Origin: Oopsacas minuta
Lineage: Eukaryota > Porifera > Hexactinellida > Lyssacinosida > Leucopsacidae
Direction: 5' to 3'
Assembly: GCA_024704765.1 (NCBI GenBank)
Contig: JAKMXF010000033.1
Coordinates: 310,001-374,000 of the forward strand
Length of the DNA stretch: 64,000 bases
How positions within the stretch are numbered: position 1 is the stretch's first letter; each line of letters starts with the position of its first letter. The notes beneath the pieces are model-generated. The model was not told where the DNA came from. It was given only the letters and a program-made list of their open reading frames with translations, and ran no database searches. Below, in pieces: positions 32,046-43,710 of this stretch. Both the position numbers and the translations under genes were made by a program.

Positions 32046-33043
32046 TATGAGAGAAAATACTGAAATTACATATACATATTTAGAATAAATTTAACTTCAA
32101 ATTGGTCACATTTGTATATCTTTTGAGAAAATAACAACAACTTATTCAATAATTGTGAACAGAATTGAATTCTTGGTCCATCTTATTTCCATGCAAAATT
32201 GTAAATGGTATTGAGATAGATTAGGTGTATCCATAGTAATAAGGGGAATAAAGTATTTGGCATGGATAATAGTAGATCAAATAATGCAAAATAGACGAAT
32301 TGCTATTTTCTTAGCTAATATCTAGCGGAAAGCAATATTTGACAAATATTACAATACAAACTGACTGTATAGGGCAGAATAACGTTCCCAGACTTGTAAA
32401 TAAAATACTATCCCTACCCTATTGAAGATTTTTTGATGAAATATAAAGACCAAATTAGGATAATCACCTAAGTATTGTCAAAATCGAACAAATTATTCAG
32501 AAAACAAAGCCAGAGCAGTAACACGATTATTAAAATCAATTAACAAATTGCAATAAACCATTCAAGCAAGTCTAATACAAAAACTAGTGTTAGTATGCTG
32601 GAGATTAGCAAGAAAAATACATTCAAATTTATGGGTTATCCGTTGCCATACTGGTCTGTGTTAATTAAATAAATAAATAATAATGTCTGCACCAATAAAG
32701 TGTAGTTAATTCAATTAATGACATAGACAATATCTTAGTGATAAATACTAGAAAGATAGGTGAGTAGTGGAAGTGGAGTAAAATCTTAATCGATAGAATG
32801 ATAAAGAATTGATAACAGAAAAGTATGTAAACTAATTGGGGGCGAGAATTGTGAAATGGATTAGTCTCAAAACATCAACAATTTTCAGTTCAAAGCAATT
32901 ACATACGATCTGCTCATATGCAACCAGAAAGTGGAACTTGAATATCTGTGCAAAACCAATAGCATTTTATTATGCCACTAGATAATCAGGTAGCAATAAT
33001 TATTGATCACAATTAAATGGAAACAAGAAGAACGTCCTGGAGC
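32046..33043. other. Intergenic, no gene seen
   Basis: AT-rich DNA between the tRNA gene and the second Maf-like gene. No repeats or exons recognised. Confidence 0.55.
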
Positions 33044-33052
33044 TATAAATAG
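33044..33052 (+). promoter_or_regulatory. TATA box of second Maf-like gene
   Basis: TATAAATAG lies 67 bases before the ATG at 33111. It falls inside an upstream extension of the reading frame, which argues that the true start is 33111 rather than an earlier codon. Confidence 0.5.
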
Positions 33053-33110
33053 TGGAAAAATGCAAAATAATCCACATACTTCTGAAACAATAGAAATCTC
33101 AATCGTAAAC

Positions 33111-33479
33111 ATGACGACAACAGTCAGTGAGTTTTATTATTCAAACCAACAGTCTCCACTAGAATTGGATGGAAAAATTTCCAAATCCGAGGTAATTGAC
33201 CTAGACATTAAAACGCTGAATAGAAAAATCAGGGATACACAAATGACTAAGGAGGAGGCCAAGCTTATGAAAGTCATACGGCGGAAACAAAAAATGAAAG
33301 AATATGGGGTAATTAACCGCAAAAAAGAGAAAGTATTAATCCTAACCCTAGAGGAGGAGAGGAACGAACTTTTCAGAGAATACGGTTCTATTCGACGAGA
33401 AATAGAAGATCTCAAGACCCAAAAAGCACAATTGGAAATAATGGGTATTTTAGATAACCTAGAAGAACATAATTACTAG
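33111..33479 (+). CDS. Divergent small-Maf-like bZIP protein, copy 2
   Basis: Single-exon 122-residue protein starting MTTTVSEFYY (the open frame extends further upstream, past a TATA box). It shares the plan of the gene at 27842-28156: LDIKTLNRKIRDTQMTKEEA (Maf extended homology-like), a basic stretch (RRKQKMKEYGVINRKKEK) and a zipper-like helix (LEEERNELFREYGSIRREIE, then DLKTQKAQLEIMGILDNL). As in copy 1 the bZIP-invariant asparagine is not in place. The two proteins are clearly paralogous but well diverged. They may dimerise with each other or with canonical bZIP partners; that is inference. Confidence 0.6.
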   Translation: MTTTVSEFYYSNQQSPLELDGKISKSEVIDLDIKTLNRKIRDTQMTKEEAKLMKVIRRKQKMKEYGVINRKKEKVLILTLEEERNELFREYGSIRREIEDLKTQKAQLEIMGILDNLEEHNY

Positions 33480-33684
33480 TCATAACTTTAGTCAACAGCT
33501 TCAGAGAGCTATTTTGAATGCCTCCCCTGAATTTGATGAATTGAAAATTTGCTAACTACCGCTATTGAATAATTAGTTTAAGACGCAATGTAAATAATCC
33601 AAACTTTAATGTATTTATTCTATGTATAATTTGCAAAATTTTAATTAAATATTTCGCCAAATATTTGCTCAATTCGATTGCCTT

Positions 33685-33715
33685 GGGGGAGGGGGAGGGG
33701 GAGGGGGAGAGGGGG
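33685..33715 (+). repeat. GGGGGA tandem tract
   Basis: About five units of a G-rich hexamer on the plus strand, conspicuous in AT-rich surroundings and able in principle to form a G-quadruplex. Confidence 0.8.
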
Positions 33716-34576
33716 TGAAAACGTATGTTTAAAATCCATCAAATTTATTCTATGAGACAGAGCAGGGATAATTAGCATATGCTATTAATACAGCTGATCG
33801 TAACGCTTTCCTTATACCTTTCATCAACATTGAATACGTCGATCATGGAATATTTTCACTTAAAATTCATCTTCTGTATTCTACTAAAGCAAATACATTG
33901 CATTAAGTACCGTATTTGACCCTTCTGGATACATTACTCCCTGTTATTGTTCGAATTATCTAGAGGGAAGATTTCCTACATATCTATAGAACTCAGTTCG
34001 TTGATAATCCCCTATCATACCAATGTTTTTGTCTGTAAGGAATCAAGCTAGGACCGATCGCTCCGAATTGACGTTCATCGCCAGACGTATTGTCCTAGAA
34101 TGTCTAGATATATAATATAATGATTAGAGCAATCTAGTGGTTGAATCAATGACACTTACAACAACAACAGGTTACTCAATAAGCACTCAATAATTATGAT
34201 ATACAACCTCAGATAATCACAATAGAATAATTAAATAATCTAATTAAGAACTAGAATTGAAACTAATGGAGTCATGGGAATGTTGTGATGATAACTTGTT
34301 CATTAACAACCACAATTAAGAGTTAAATATGTCAAATCTTTAGAGAATGATATAGGATAGGGTTTTTCCGGGCCGGCACCGCCTTATCTTGCAGGGGGTC
34401 TCCTTAGATGGCACGTTTTTGGACGGTAACATATTAATCCTATGCTAATTTGAGAGCCCACGGTCCTGCTGAACTGGTACATGATGTAGGAGACGTGAGA
34501 CTTGTGGTTTCGACCATGGAGAGAGTAGGGAGAAAACGCAAATAGACATGGAAACACCATAACTGGCAACTACATA

Positions 34577-34743
34577 TAGTCAACTCCTGTTAGTATCGAA
34601 CAGGGGTATCTTGAAATACCCGCTTGTATCGAAGTCTGGAATTATACAAATATGGTCCCAAACCATCAAGGTAACATACAATTCATTGGTTATATCGAAT
34701 TATCGCGGTACCTTGAGCTTCGGCGTAACGGAAGTTGACTGTA
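34577..34743. mobile_element. Family A MITE
   Basis: TAGTCAACTCCTGTTAGTATC at the left, AACGGAAGTTGACTGTA at the right, and the internal TGGTCCCAAACC motif in reverse orientation. Confidence 0.8.
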
Positions 34744-35001
34744 CATAACATATGTAATGAGCACGAGAAATACAATTAATTGACTGATTACTATTTCATG
34801 AAAATCTCAGAATTAAAGTTTAAAATATTGAAAATAATTGTATTATTAATAATTTCTATCAAGTAATATAAGTCAGGATTATCAATGTAGAAGCATTAAA
34901 ATAAATCTGTACACACAACTTTGAATAACGTTAAAGACCTCAAAAAAATTTGCAAAATACACAAATTCAAACCAAAATTATAAAATACAAAATATACAAC
35001 A

Positions 35002-36264
35002 TTATTTGACCAGATTGTAGTATATTATCCCACCGACCAGTGTTGGAATCCCGAATACAATTATGCCAGGGCCCAGAGCAAGTAGTACAGGTATAAGAAG
35101 TAGAGAGAGTGCTGAAAGTACTCCGATCTCCGATAAGAAAACACTCCAACGGACAAATTTCGTGTACCGAGGGCCTTGGCTGAATTTATAACGTCTGCAA
35201 CCGAATATACTCCATTTTGAATCGTGACCTCCAAATATGAGAGTTTGTATTTTTCTGTTACCACAGTCGTAACACCAATGTGTGTGACATCGTGAACATG
35301 TCATGTTAGGACAGCCAGAGATACGCTGGATAGGAACTTTACATTTAGGACACTTATGAGCATTTGCTTGATTGCCAGATCGTTTCTTCATCCAATCCTT
35401 GAAGAGGCCATCTCCTTTCTGGAATCCTTTACAAGACACACCCTCATGCCAAGGTGCCTGACAGTAAAAGCAGAAAACCTTGTCGCAATTATCGCAAGCT
35501 GTTCGAGCAATTTTAGAATTACTGTTTCCCTTATATCGCTTCATTTTCTTCAAATCTTTCTCAGTTCTCTCAACCACATGATAACAGTTGGTGCAAGCCC
35601 TAATTGTACTCTTATCTTTTGCATTGACTAGCATGTAAGTGAATTTTTTCTTATCAATTGAACCTAGATGTTGGTAAACAAGTGATTCTAATAGCTTTTC
35701 ATTACAGGACATACATGGGATTATTGTTCGCCCTTCTTCGTACTGAGCTGCGATATGAGAAGTAAGACATTTATTGCAACAGCTATCGTTACAACAAGGC
35801 ATAGTTATCATTGTATCCGGTGGTGACGGAGCGTAGCAGATGTCACAAAGAGGATGTAGCTCTTCCACAATAGAAATTTCAGGCTCAATCTCAAATATTG
35901 AAGTTTGAATTTTAACGCCATGAGGTGGGAGATTAGGAGGAGGTAATGGGATAATTAACTCATCTGTACTCACGTTAAGAAGATGTCCGCCCATTAGCAA
36001 AGCAATATCCGTCAGTTCAAACGAATCGGACGGACTAGTGCTTATAATACTAGATGAATAGTGAGAGTAGAGAGACTCCATATCTGAAGTATAGTTAGAA
36101 TCTTCTACCGGAGCGTACTTTGATATAATAAAGGGTTCCTCATCTGATATAGATGTCGATTCGGGGTCAAATGTTGAGCAGCGATTCACCTTACTATCTA
36201 ATTCAATGGATTGTATGTGTTCCATGTTTATAATAGAACTGTCTATGAATTGAGTTAATGACAT
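35002..36264 (-). CDS. RNF217: RBR E3 ubiquitin ligase, RNF217-like
   Basis: Single-exon 420-residue protein. Residues 1-135 are acidic and serine-rich with no domain. RING1 starts at Cys140 (CDICYAP, then CCNDSCCNKCL), followed by the in-between-RING zinc-binding region (CTNCYH, CDNCDKVFCFYC, WHEGVSC) and RING2 (CPKCKVPIQRISGCPNMTCS). The Cys of ISGC is in the position of the catalytic thioester cysteine of RBR ligases. The segment after RING2 (GGHDSKWSIFGCRRYKF) and the C-terminal membrane helix (VLSALSLLLIPVLLALGPGI) match RNF217 rather than RNF144 or parkin. Likely a membrane-anchored ubiquitin ligase; substrate unknown. Confidence 0.88.
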   Translation of the reverse strand: MSLTQFIDSSIINMEHIQSIELDSKVNRCSTFDPESTSISDEEPFIISKYAPVEDSNYTSDMESLYSHYSSSIISTSPSDSFELTDIALLMGGHLLNVSTDELIIPLPPPNLPPHGVKIQTSIFEIEPEISIVEELHPLCDICYAPSPPDTMITMPCCNDSCCNKCLTSHIAAQYEEGRTIIPCMSCNEKLLESLVYQHLGSIDKKKFTYMLVNAKDKSTIRACTNCYHVVERTEKDLKKMKRYKGNSNSKIARTACDNCDKVFCFYCQAPWHEGVSCKGFQKGDGLFKDWMKKRSGNQANAHKCPKCKVPIQRISGCPNMTCSRCHTHWCYDCGNRKIQTLIFGGHDSKWSIFGCRRYKFSQGPRYTKFVRWSVFLSEIGVLSALSLLLIPVLLALGPGIIVFGIPTLVGGIIYYNLVK

Positions 36265-38322
36265 CGTTAACTTCTGTATCGTATACAGAATCTAAATTCA
36301 ATGTAGTATTTATATTAATATAAAATATCAAATTCTAAGGCAAAAGGAAATGTCATAACAATATACAGAGAATAAATCTATATTTAGTAATGCGAGTGGA
36401 GAGTTTGACCTAATAATAGTGAGGATTCACTAAATTGGAAAAAGTTAAAATTAGAAAAGTTAAAAATAAAAGGTGATTAGTTTGAAACGAAAAGGCATTA
36501 TGGAAATTATTGGATACTATCTACACAAGCTATACTTTCAATAAAGTAGGTTGAGTGACTTCCTTATTAGAGAAAATTAAACTATCAGATATTAACCACG
36601 TTGCCTTTATTACGTGGCTACAACTTTGTATTTCTTGATGTATCAAGTTGCAACTAATACCTAAGATATATACTATAATATTAGATAATTCGGTTATATG
36701 AAGAATTGAAGATAGATTGTCTTTTGCTCTTGCAATAAGATATAATTACCAAAATTAGTGAACTAAATGGAAGGACACTTAGAAGTGAAACATAAGTATT
36801 TGTAGCTTAATGCCCTTTATATAATGGTAATCAGTGTAGCTTTGTCGGTGATAATTACCCAAGGTAAATGATGAAATAGTGATTATAACAACCCCCAAGT
36901 ATGATTATTGTGTATATAAATTTGGCAATTTATCTAACTAGAAATAGTTTATGAATAATATCGGTTAGAATATATTATAATGTAATCAAAACCTTCGAGG
37001 ATTAATAGTAAATATTATCATATTTGTTGCAATAGAGTGCAAGGTTCCCTTTAAGATAGATAAAATCATGTTACAAATTTACGCGTGGGTAGCGATAAAC
37101 TAATTGAAGTTGAGTTCGAACAATGGTTTCTTAATTGAATTATTATATCTTTATCCCCTGCTGGATGAGAGGATGAGTAAATAATAGTTTGGCTAGTAAC
37201 GAGTCTCTAATGAATAGCAGAAAGGTGAAATGGCCCACACATTAATGCGTCAAGATATATATACCAGGTCACTGTATGTAGCACTATTATCCGATCTATG
37301 TAATATACATATGTATCTATACACACACCACTAGCGTAGGAAAAAAATAATATTTCTTGCAATAGTCAGTATGTTAAACCGAATACATTTGTTTACTGTA
37401 ATCAGACATAAAAACACTACCCACACATGTGGTTGACTGCTGTTGATTAGGTCAAAAACGAGCTATAGGTAAATATATCCTATTTCAAAGTAGAAAGCCA
37501 GTCACGTGTACACATCATGTAAATATCCCATTAACATCATCAATTATCGTCGCTCATAGTTCTATAACTGTCCACCTCAGCTTTTTCCATTAATATGTTT
37601 TAGAGGCAAGAGTTGCATTCTTGTTTTCAGTGAAATGATTGCTGGGTTTAATTGGGTGCCCAGAACTACACTAATAGGGGTCTGGATACCCCAAGGGGCA
37701 GCATACACTGAAAGCTCGTATTTAGAACATAAAGAGTATACATGTACAGTCAACTCCCGTTACATCGAGCACAGATAATAGAATTACTCGCTTAGAGTAA
37801 AATTGTACAAATACGCCAAGTCGTCATAGTAACCTATTTGATTGGTTATATCGAACTCTTATAACGAAGGAATTATCGCCGTCACGTCCCTTAAGCTTCG
37901 ATTAAACGTAAACGGGAGCTGACTGTAAGAATTTTCATCAGCACTGTAATTACACAAACTTGCGCATTTATTCGATGAAAAATTTCGATCCAAAATGAGC
38001 AAATACATTTCCTTAGAAAGAACAAAGCATCCATTAACTGTCCTGTTTAATATATGCAGTATTAATATGTATCATCTACAATCAATTAAAATTGCATATT
38101 TGCCCCTTACATTATCACTGCGCATAACCACTATCTAGAGTATTTATCAATATTCATTATAATAAGGATAAGAAGCGTAAGAATGTATCTTTGTGAATCT
38201 AGAATAGATAATAACCTCAGCAAACACTTCAGGGACAGGATGAAAAAATACATAATTATACTCTAATCGTTAATTTCTCACAAAGAAGTGTTAATTCCAT
38301 ATATATGTATTATCTGTGTATT
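36265..38322. other. Intergenic, 2 kb, one MITE
   Basis: AT-rich with no gene seen. The family A copy at 37745-37927 is the only recognised element. Confidence 0.6.
37745..37927. mobile_element. Family A MITE, longest copy
   Basis: TACAGTCAACTCCCGTTACATC at the left and ACGGGAGCTGACTGTA at the right; 183 bases with slight internal expansion. Confidence 0.8.
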
Positions 38323-39645
38323 CTATTGGAGAGATGGTTCAGATGAATAATGTATTGGAATACCAGTTTGTCCAGTTTGAACTATAGATGGTGCTATTTC
38401 AGCATTGGGCTCTAAGCCTTGCCAAGTTCTGTCTCGGAGGAAGACAGTTGCATCGTTTTGCCTTTTATCCTGAACTGCATAATCGTATTTTACTTGAAGT
38501 TCAGTAGTTTGACTCTCTGAGAAGTCATTTCCATCTGTATCATGTATTTCCTCATTAATACGAAGAGATGAAAAGTTTACTATATTACTATTAACATCGT
38601 TAATATAATTATCAGTAATGACAGAGCAGTGAGAATCCGTGAGGGAGAGATAGAGTTCATTAGGTGTAATTATTGGTTTATAGAACTCACTAGAATCTAG
38701 TATAACATTCTCTGGACATCCTAATAACACGAAAATATCGATTTCAAGAAAATTTGCTAGCTTAGTGGGCTGAATATTCCCCATAGATATTGTATAATAT
38801 TCCTTCCCTTTCTTTCGCAGAGCAGACTTAATGTCAGATATTATGTGTAAACAATCGGCGAGCCACATATTTCCTATAAGAATGCCTATAATAGCCGCGG
38901 AATCGACTTTTTGCATCAAATAATATCTCTTTTTAAGAAGCTTACTCTCATTACCAAGCTGTGTTATGGAATTAGAATTAGGTGAAAGTAAATAGAAATT
39001 ATTTGAATGAAAAGCTAATTTGAAATTCAGACAAGTACGGTTTTCTTCACCTATGAATAAAACAGTATAATTTTCTCTAGAGAATTTGAGAGAAATCTTT
39101 CTACCAAAACATATTTCATTAACATGAGTATCTGCTTCTGTCGTGTGTTCTGTTAATAGCTCTGAGTACTCCAGATTAATATAATCACTTTTTAGTACTG
39201 TGTACATGCCCTTAGCCAATTTATAACAATTCGTGTTGTAAATTAATAGAATTGGGGTATCTCTGGTTACAAATAAATTCTGCACTAATTCAACTAACGG
39301 AAGATAGTCTACTTGTAGCTCATTGAAAATATAGAGAGTTGGAATAGCTGTTACTCGGCTGAAACAGGAATTCCCAAAGTGTATGATGCAATTACAATTT
39401 AATTTCTGAGCTTGAATCTCGTCGATACAACAAGAATGATAAGGCGAATCGCCAATGATAAATATATTCTTACCCGTTTTTGCTTCTAGGACATTTGTCA
39501 AGGCAACAGCGTATTTTAGCAACTCAGATGGAACTTGCAAGGCTACGCGGTTACAATCACAATTTTGGATAAATTCACAACATCTCTCTAACTCGAAATG
39601 ATTAGGAATATTCGTGTGAGCAAAATATTGTCCATGATCTGCCAT
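38323..39645 (-). CDS. DPH2: Diphthamide biosynthesis protein 2
   Basis: Single-exon 440-residue protein of the DPH1/DPH2 family. DPH2 pairs with DPH1 in the iron-sulfur radical enzyme that transfers the 3-amino-3-carboxypropyl group from S-adenosylmethionine to a histidine of elongation factor 2, the first step of diphthamide synthesis. Landmarks: VALQVPSELLKYA, GDSPYHSCCIDEIQAQ, IIHFGNSCF, YYTISMGNIQPTKLANFLE and FVLLGCPENVILDSSEFYKP. The IQPTKLANF and FYKPIITPNEL blocks are characteristic of DPH2. Length is slightly below the vertebrate protein (about 490). It lies 265 bases downstream of the peptide-transporter gene on the same strand. Confidence 0.9.
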   Translation of the reverse strand: MADHGQYFAHTNIPNHFELERCCEFIQNCDCNRVALQVPSELLKYAVALTNVLEAKTGKNIFIIGDSPYHSCCIDEIQAQKLNCNCIIHFGNSCFSRVTAIPTLYIFNELQVDYLPLVELVQNLFVTRDTPILLIYNTNCYKLAKGMYTVLKSDYINLEYSELLTEHTTEADTHVNEICFGRKISLKFSRENYTVLFIGEENRTCLNFKLAFHSNNFYLLSPNSNSITQLGNESKLLKKRYYLMQKVDSAAIIGILIGNMWLADCLHIISDIKSALRKKGKEYYTISMGNIQPTKLANFLEIDIFVLLGCPENVILDSSEFYKPIITPNELYLSLTDSHCSVITDNYINDVNSNIVNFSSLRINEEIHDTDGNDFSESQTTELQVKYDYAVQDKRQNDATVFLRDRTWQGLEPNAEIAPSIVQTGQTGIPIHYSSEPSLQ

Positions 39646-39910
39646 TAATTTATACTAATCTATTCCATTTAAGTACAATGTGAACAAACTGTAATATAAA
39701 TATGGGTAAGGTTATATTTAAAGTTAGTCATATCTAGTAAGAAAGAAATGATCAAGCAGAGTATTTACGGCTGTCTATTGTGAGATGATTATTTACAAAT
39801 GCATATAGGATTCATAATATATGCAATTATACTCAAATTCAAGAATGTGTATTTCCATTAAAATTCAAAAAAAAATATTACAGAATTTTAGTCAATTTCT
39901 CGATCTTGTC

Positions 39911-42133
39911 TCAATCAATCTTCTCAGCTAATCGTTGACTCTCACTGAAGGTTTTCTTAATAGTAGTAGAAGCAATAAAGTGAGGTCCATCGTCTTCATA
40001 TTCCATATACTTGTAGAAATATGACATGATGCCAAACAGGAAGGAAATCACTATCGCAGCTCCCGCGAAGAAAAAGAATTCTACAACTTGGCTTGAAAAA
40101 AGTTGGAATTGAGATACAAAGAAAACAAGCAAATTCCCAAAAGCAACAGTTAGCAACCACATAGCCAGCATTACAGATTTCAAACTAGCAGGCGACTGCG
40201 AATACGCGAATTCTAACCCCGAAATTGAGAACATAACTTCACCAACCGTCATTACAAAGTACATAGGTATTTGCCATAGAAAAGACACACTTCGATCTAT
40301 ACCAAGAGAAGGCTGTAGGAACACGCTACCGCTATCATTAGCGTAAACGAGCAATGATTTAATATCACCGTTCAATACACTAAATGCTATAGATTTGTTG
40401 GAAAATTCTAGAAAAAACTCTCCTTCAGGAATCCTGTAGAATTCAGATATTCCTAAAGCAGGTACAGAGCTATTAAAATATATTTCATCGCCCTGATCCT
40501 GTCGTATAGAGAACAGAATATCTCTGGATAGTGAGTTAATATACTGGACAGAAGCCTCGTATTTTGTTACCTCAGGACGAGCTAGGTTCATATCGGTACA
40601 ATATGGCTTAACGGTGGGTGAATTGGCGAGCAGAACAGTACAAGTCAAGGTAGAATTAAGGTTTACACCGTAATTGTAAGATTGCTTCGAACCAGAGCTT
40701 TCAACAGTAAATGAGAGAGAATATTTCCCTGACGAAAGGGTGCTCTGATTAAAATCACCTGGCTCTACCGTTGAATTAAGTATTAGAGTATTATTGCTGT
40801 TGAATATACTGACATTAGCCTGATGTGATGTGGGATTGAATAGTTTTAGGTAAGTCATATCGTTAGGGGCAGAAAGGTCCGCTCCAGCCTCGATCTGAAT
40901 TTGCACTATAGCTGATAAAATGAAAGCTACTCCAGCGAGGAAAATTCCGATTGTCATTTTCCGTAGCGTAGTTACCTTGATGCCACACTTACGAACTAAT
41001 GGGTAAATGATTTTATCGAATATAGGGATAAATACCAGTATAAAGATAGGATTTATTATCTGCACTTGATCAGGATGTATACTGATTACACCGATTGATG
41101 TATACATTCTAGCGACCTGAAATAACCAGCGAGATCCTTGCTGATCGAATAATGCCCAGAATATAGGCAGTGGAAGGAACATAACGAACACTTTCACAAC
41201 TGCCTTAACCCCCACAACTAATGATGTATCGTATTTAGGCACAGCCCAATCGAGCCAATGATCCTTCTTTATACCACTTTTCCGTTTTTTGAACCTCTCC
41301 TTAATGGCATAGAATATGATAGCAAATATCTGTACATACACATTCCGTCCTGTAGGAGGAACCTTAACGTATAGGAAGCTACCAGCTATAAACACGATAA
41401 TGGAGCATATCATTAGGATTGCTGGGACACCAAATGATGCTACATAACAATCAGCTCCAAAACACTGTATATCTCTACGTAAAATCGGTGTTAGGAATAT
41501 AGAGAGAAGACTACCAGCGTTTATTGAGAAATAGAAAAGCGAGAAGAACGCCGCTAGCAAGGAAGGATCGCCTTTCTTAACCTGATCGCCTCCAAAAGCA
41601 GATACGCAAGGCTTAATTCCTCCTGTCCCTAGCGCAATAAGAATCAACCCAATTATACAAATAGCAAGTCTTACCGGTATAATGTTAGCGACAAGACAAG
41701 GAACAGCTGATAGAGATATAAGGACACATCCAATAGCATATATGATAGAATATATTAGAATTGTCTTAAATTTACCGATATAGCTATCTGCCATCATGGA
41801 TCCGAATATGGGCATAAAGAATGCTAAGAATGTGTACATATGGAATACAGCAGTTGCGTTGTCTTCACTAACGTCCAATTGGAATGTAAGATATAGCACT
41901 AACACTGCTCGCATACCGTAGTACGCAAATCTCTCACAGAATTCATTTCCAACTATGAAATATACACTAACCGGGAAACTGGAGAAGAATTTACAAAATT
42001 GGGTGAATCGGGAAGACAATTTGGGTTTTTGGGGTTTAGGATGGATCGCGATATCTACAGTATTCTCATTGTCTGTTTCTCCAGCGATGGAGCCGTTTTC
42101 GCCTATTAACTTTGTCTTCTCTTCAGAGGCCAT
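39911..42133 (-). CDS. Proton-coupled oligopeptide transporter (SLC15/PEPT type)
   Basis: Single-exon 740-residue member of the POT/PTR2 family, which imports di- and tripeptides with protons across the plasma or lysosomal membrane. The ExxER proton-coupling motif is at residues 64-68 (EFCERFAYYGMR) and the second family signature is FYFSINAGSLLS. About 12 hydrophobic helices are readable. A soluble region at roughly residues 430-620, between helices 9 and 10, contains many NxS/T sites and corresponds to the extracellular beta-sandwich domain of PEPT1/PEPT2, which separates it from SLC15A3/A4. Which of PEPT1 or PEPT2 it descends from cannot be told. No introns, unlike vertebrate SLC15A genes. 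Confidence 0.92.
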   Translation of the reverse strand: MASEEKTKLIGENGSIAGETDNENTVDIAIHPKPQKPKLSSRFTQFCKFFSSFPVSVYFIVGNEFCERFAYYGMRAVLVLYLTFQLDVSEDNATAVFHMYTFLAFFMPIFGSMMADSYIGKFKTILIYSIIYAIGCVLISLSAVPCLVANIIPVRLAICIIGLILIALGTGGIKPCVSAFGGDQVKKGDPSLLAAFFSLFYFSINAGSLLSIFLTPILRRDIQCFGADCYVASFGVPAILMICSIIVFIAGSFLYVKVPPTGRNVYVQIFAIIFYAIKERFKKRKSGIKKDHWLDWAVPKYDTSLVVGVKAVVKVFVMFLPLPIFWALFDQQGSRWLFQVARMYTSIGVISIHPDQVQIINPIFILVFIPIFDKIIYPLVRKCGIKVTTLRKMTIGIFLAGVAFILSAIVQIQIEAGADLSAPNDMTYLKLFNPTSHQANVSIFNSNNTLILNSTVEPGDFNQSTLSSGKYSLSFTVESSGSKQSYNYGVNLNSTLTCTVLLANSPTVKPYCTDMNLARPEVTKYEASVQYINSLSRDILFSIRQDQGDEIYFNSSVPALGISEFYRIPEGEFFLEFSNKSIAFSVLNGDIKSLLVYANDSGSVFLQPSLGIDRSVSFLWQIPMYFVMTVGEVMFSISGLEFAYSQSPASLKSVMLAMWLLTVAFGNLLVFFVSQFQLFSSQVVEFFFFAGAAIVISFLFGIMSYFYKYMEYEDDGPHFIASTTIKKTFSESQRLAEKID

Positions 42134-43710
42134 TAACTAATATACAAGGAATAATGCGCTTAGTCATACACTTAAGTATAAGGCTAATATACATACTTAA
42201 ACCTTACAGAGAGGAGAGTGTAAAACTACTTATTCAGAATTATAATTTAACATCCTACGGAAGAGATCACAAATCTCTACAAACAATAAAGCTTATGGCG
42301 AGAATATAGAAATTATAACACAGTCAACTCCTGTTATATAGAAGCTCAAGGGATCGCGATAATCACTTCGATATAACCGATAAATATATGTTACTTTGAT
42401 GGTTTGGACCATATTTGTACAATTTAAGCCTTCGATATAAGCGGGTATTTTGATATCCCCGTGTTCAATATAGCGGGAGTTGACTGTAATTAATTTAACT
42501 ATTGCTATAGTAAGACAAGAGTTGCAGTTGCCATAATGAAATATTGTCATTAAGTTTAGAATTCTAACATTATACGTTTTACCCCACAGAATTATGCAAG
42601 TATTAAAACCAACAATTATTCTCCAATGAATAATAACTAGTTTCAAAGTCTGATAACAACAACTATTAAAGTATTCAGGGCATCTGGCATCGGTAAAAGA
42701 TCAAAATTCTGTAATTAAATTGCTACCACACCAAATCATGTAGAATGATAGAAATATATTAACATTGATAGGGCAAGTCATGGAAAGGCTTAGAACATAT
42801 GTGGAAAATTCTTGGAAAGGCGATAGCACATGAATAAATATGAGAAAAAGTATTCTATTTCATTCCACATATTTCTAAACTAACAAGTTTTCTCTACATA
42901 CATTATCAAATAGTTGTCTGACCACTAGCTAATCCTGTACGAAAAATTTTCCAATAATTCGGTAATAATGAGAAACAGACTATATAACCTATACCCTAAA
43001 AAGTTGGTAGGCAGTATCTACACGCTAAATTAGCTATTCTACGAATATAGAGTTAGAAATTATCGCATGAATGCGATCAATTGTAGAGCTCAATAATTCA
43101 GGTTGAATACATTCTAACTGTATTGTCAGCAATTATAAGATGAATGGATCTATGCGAAGTGTAGCGATTATACACTATAACCTTAAACCAAATCAGTAAA
43201 TATGTGCTAATGGATCTGAATTATTGAAATGTTGTTTATCAATATGTCTAATTTGTTTATTCTAAACAATAAACAATAAACAAAATAGAGCATAAATAAA
43301 TAATATAATTTCCAGCATCATATGTTCACGTAACAAGTATATCTCTATGATTTACCAAAATTATACAAGTGGAGCCTCAACACGTGGGGCCTCCTGAAGC
43401 TGGGTTAAAATATGTGTCAAAACATTGATCAGAATGTAAATGAACCTCTGAAAGCGGGAAGAGGGTTTCGGAGACCAAATATAGGGTACCCAACCTCCCA
43501 GCTTCGGGATGTTCCAGAATATACGTATAAAATTTAGTTGGTATAACTCTTCAGTTAGAAATCACATATATGGTGCTATTAGACTAAGTCACTAAGAGAT
43601 GTGATATGTAATCAGAGCAAAACAAGATAAAACACATGAACTATTGAATCAACACATAAGGAACCTAAATATGGAGTGAAACGAAAAGGGGCCAATCCCC
43701 CTATAAGAAT
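42134..43710. other. Intergenic with MITEs
   Basis: Family A copy at 42321-42487. A degenerate palindromic piece at about 43370-43510 carries CTGAAGCTGGG and CCCAGCTTCGGG. No gene seen. Confidence 0.55.
42321..42487. mobile_element. Family A MITE, near full length
   Basis: CAGTCAACTCCTGTTATATAG at the left, AATATAGCGGGAGTTGACTGTA at the right, and all shared internal motifs present. Confidence 0.85.

Larger units (their letters stand above)
33480..35001. other. Intergenic with G-rich repeat and family A MITE
   Basis: Contains a GGGGGA tandem tract (about 33685-33715) and a MITE at 34577-34743. No gene seen. Confidence 0.6.

Noticed and set aside
33003-33110. Upstream extension of the second Maf-like protein
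   Set aside because: A TATA box at 33044 lies inside it, so transcription probably starts downstream; the extension has no similarity to copy 1.
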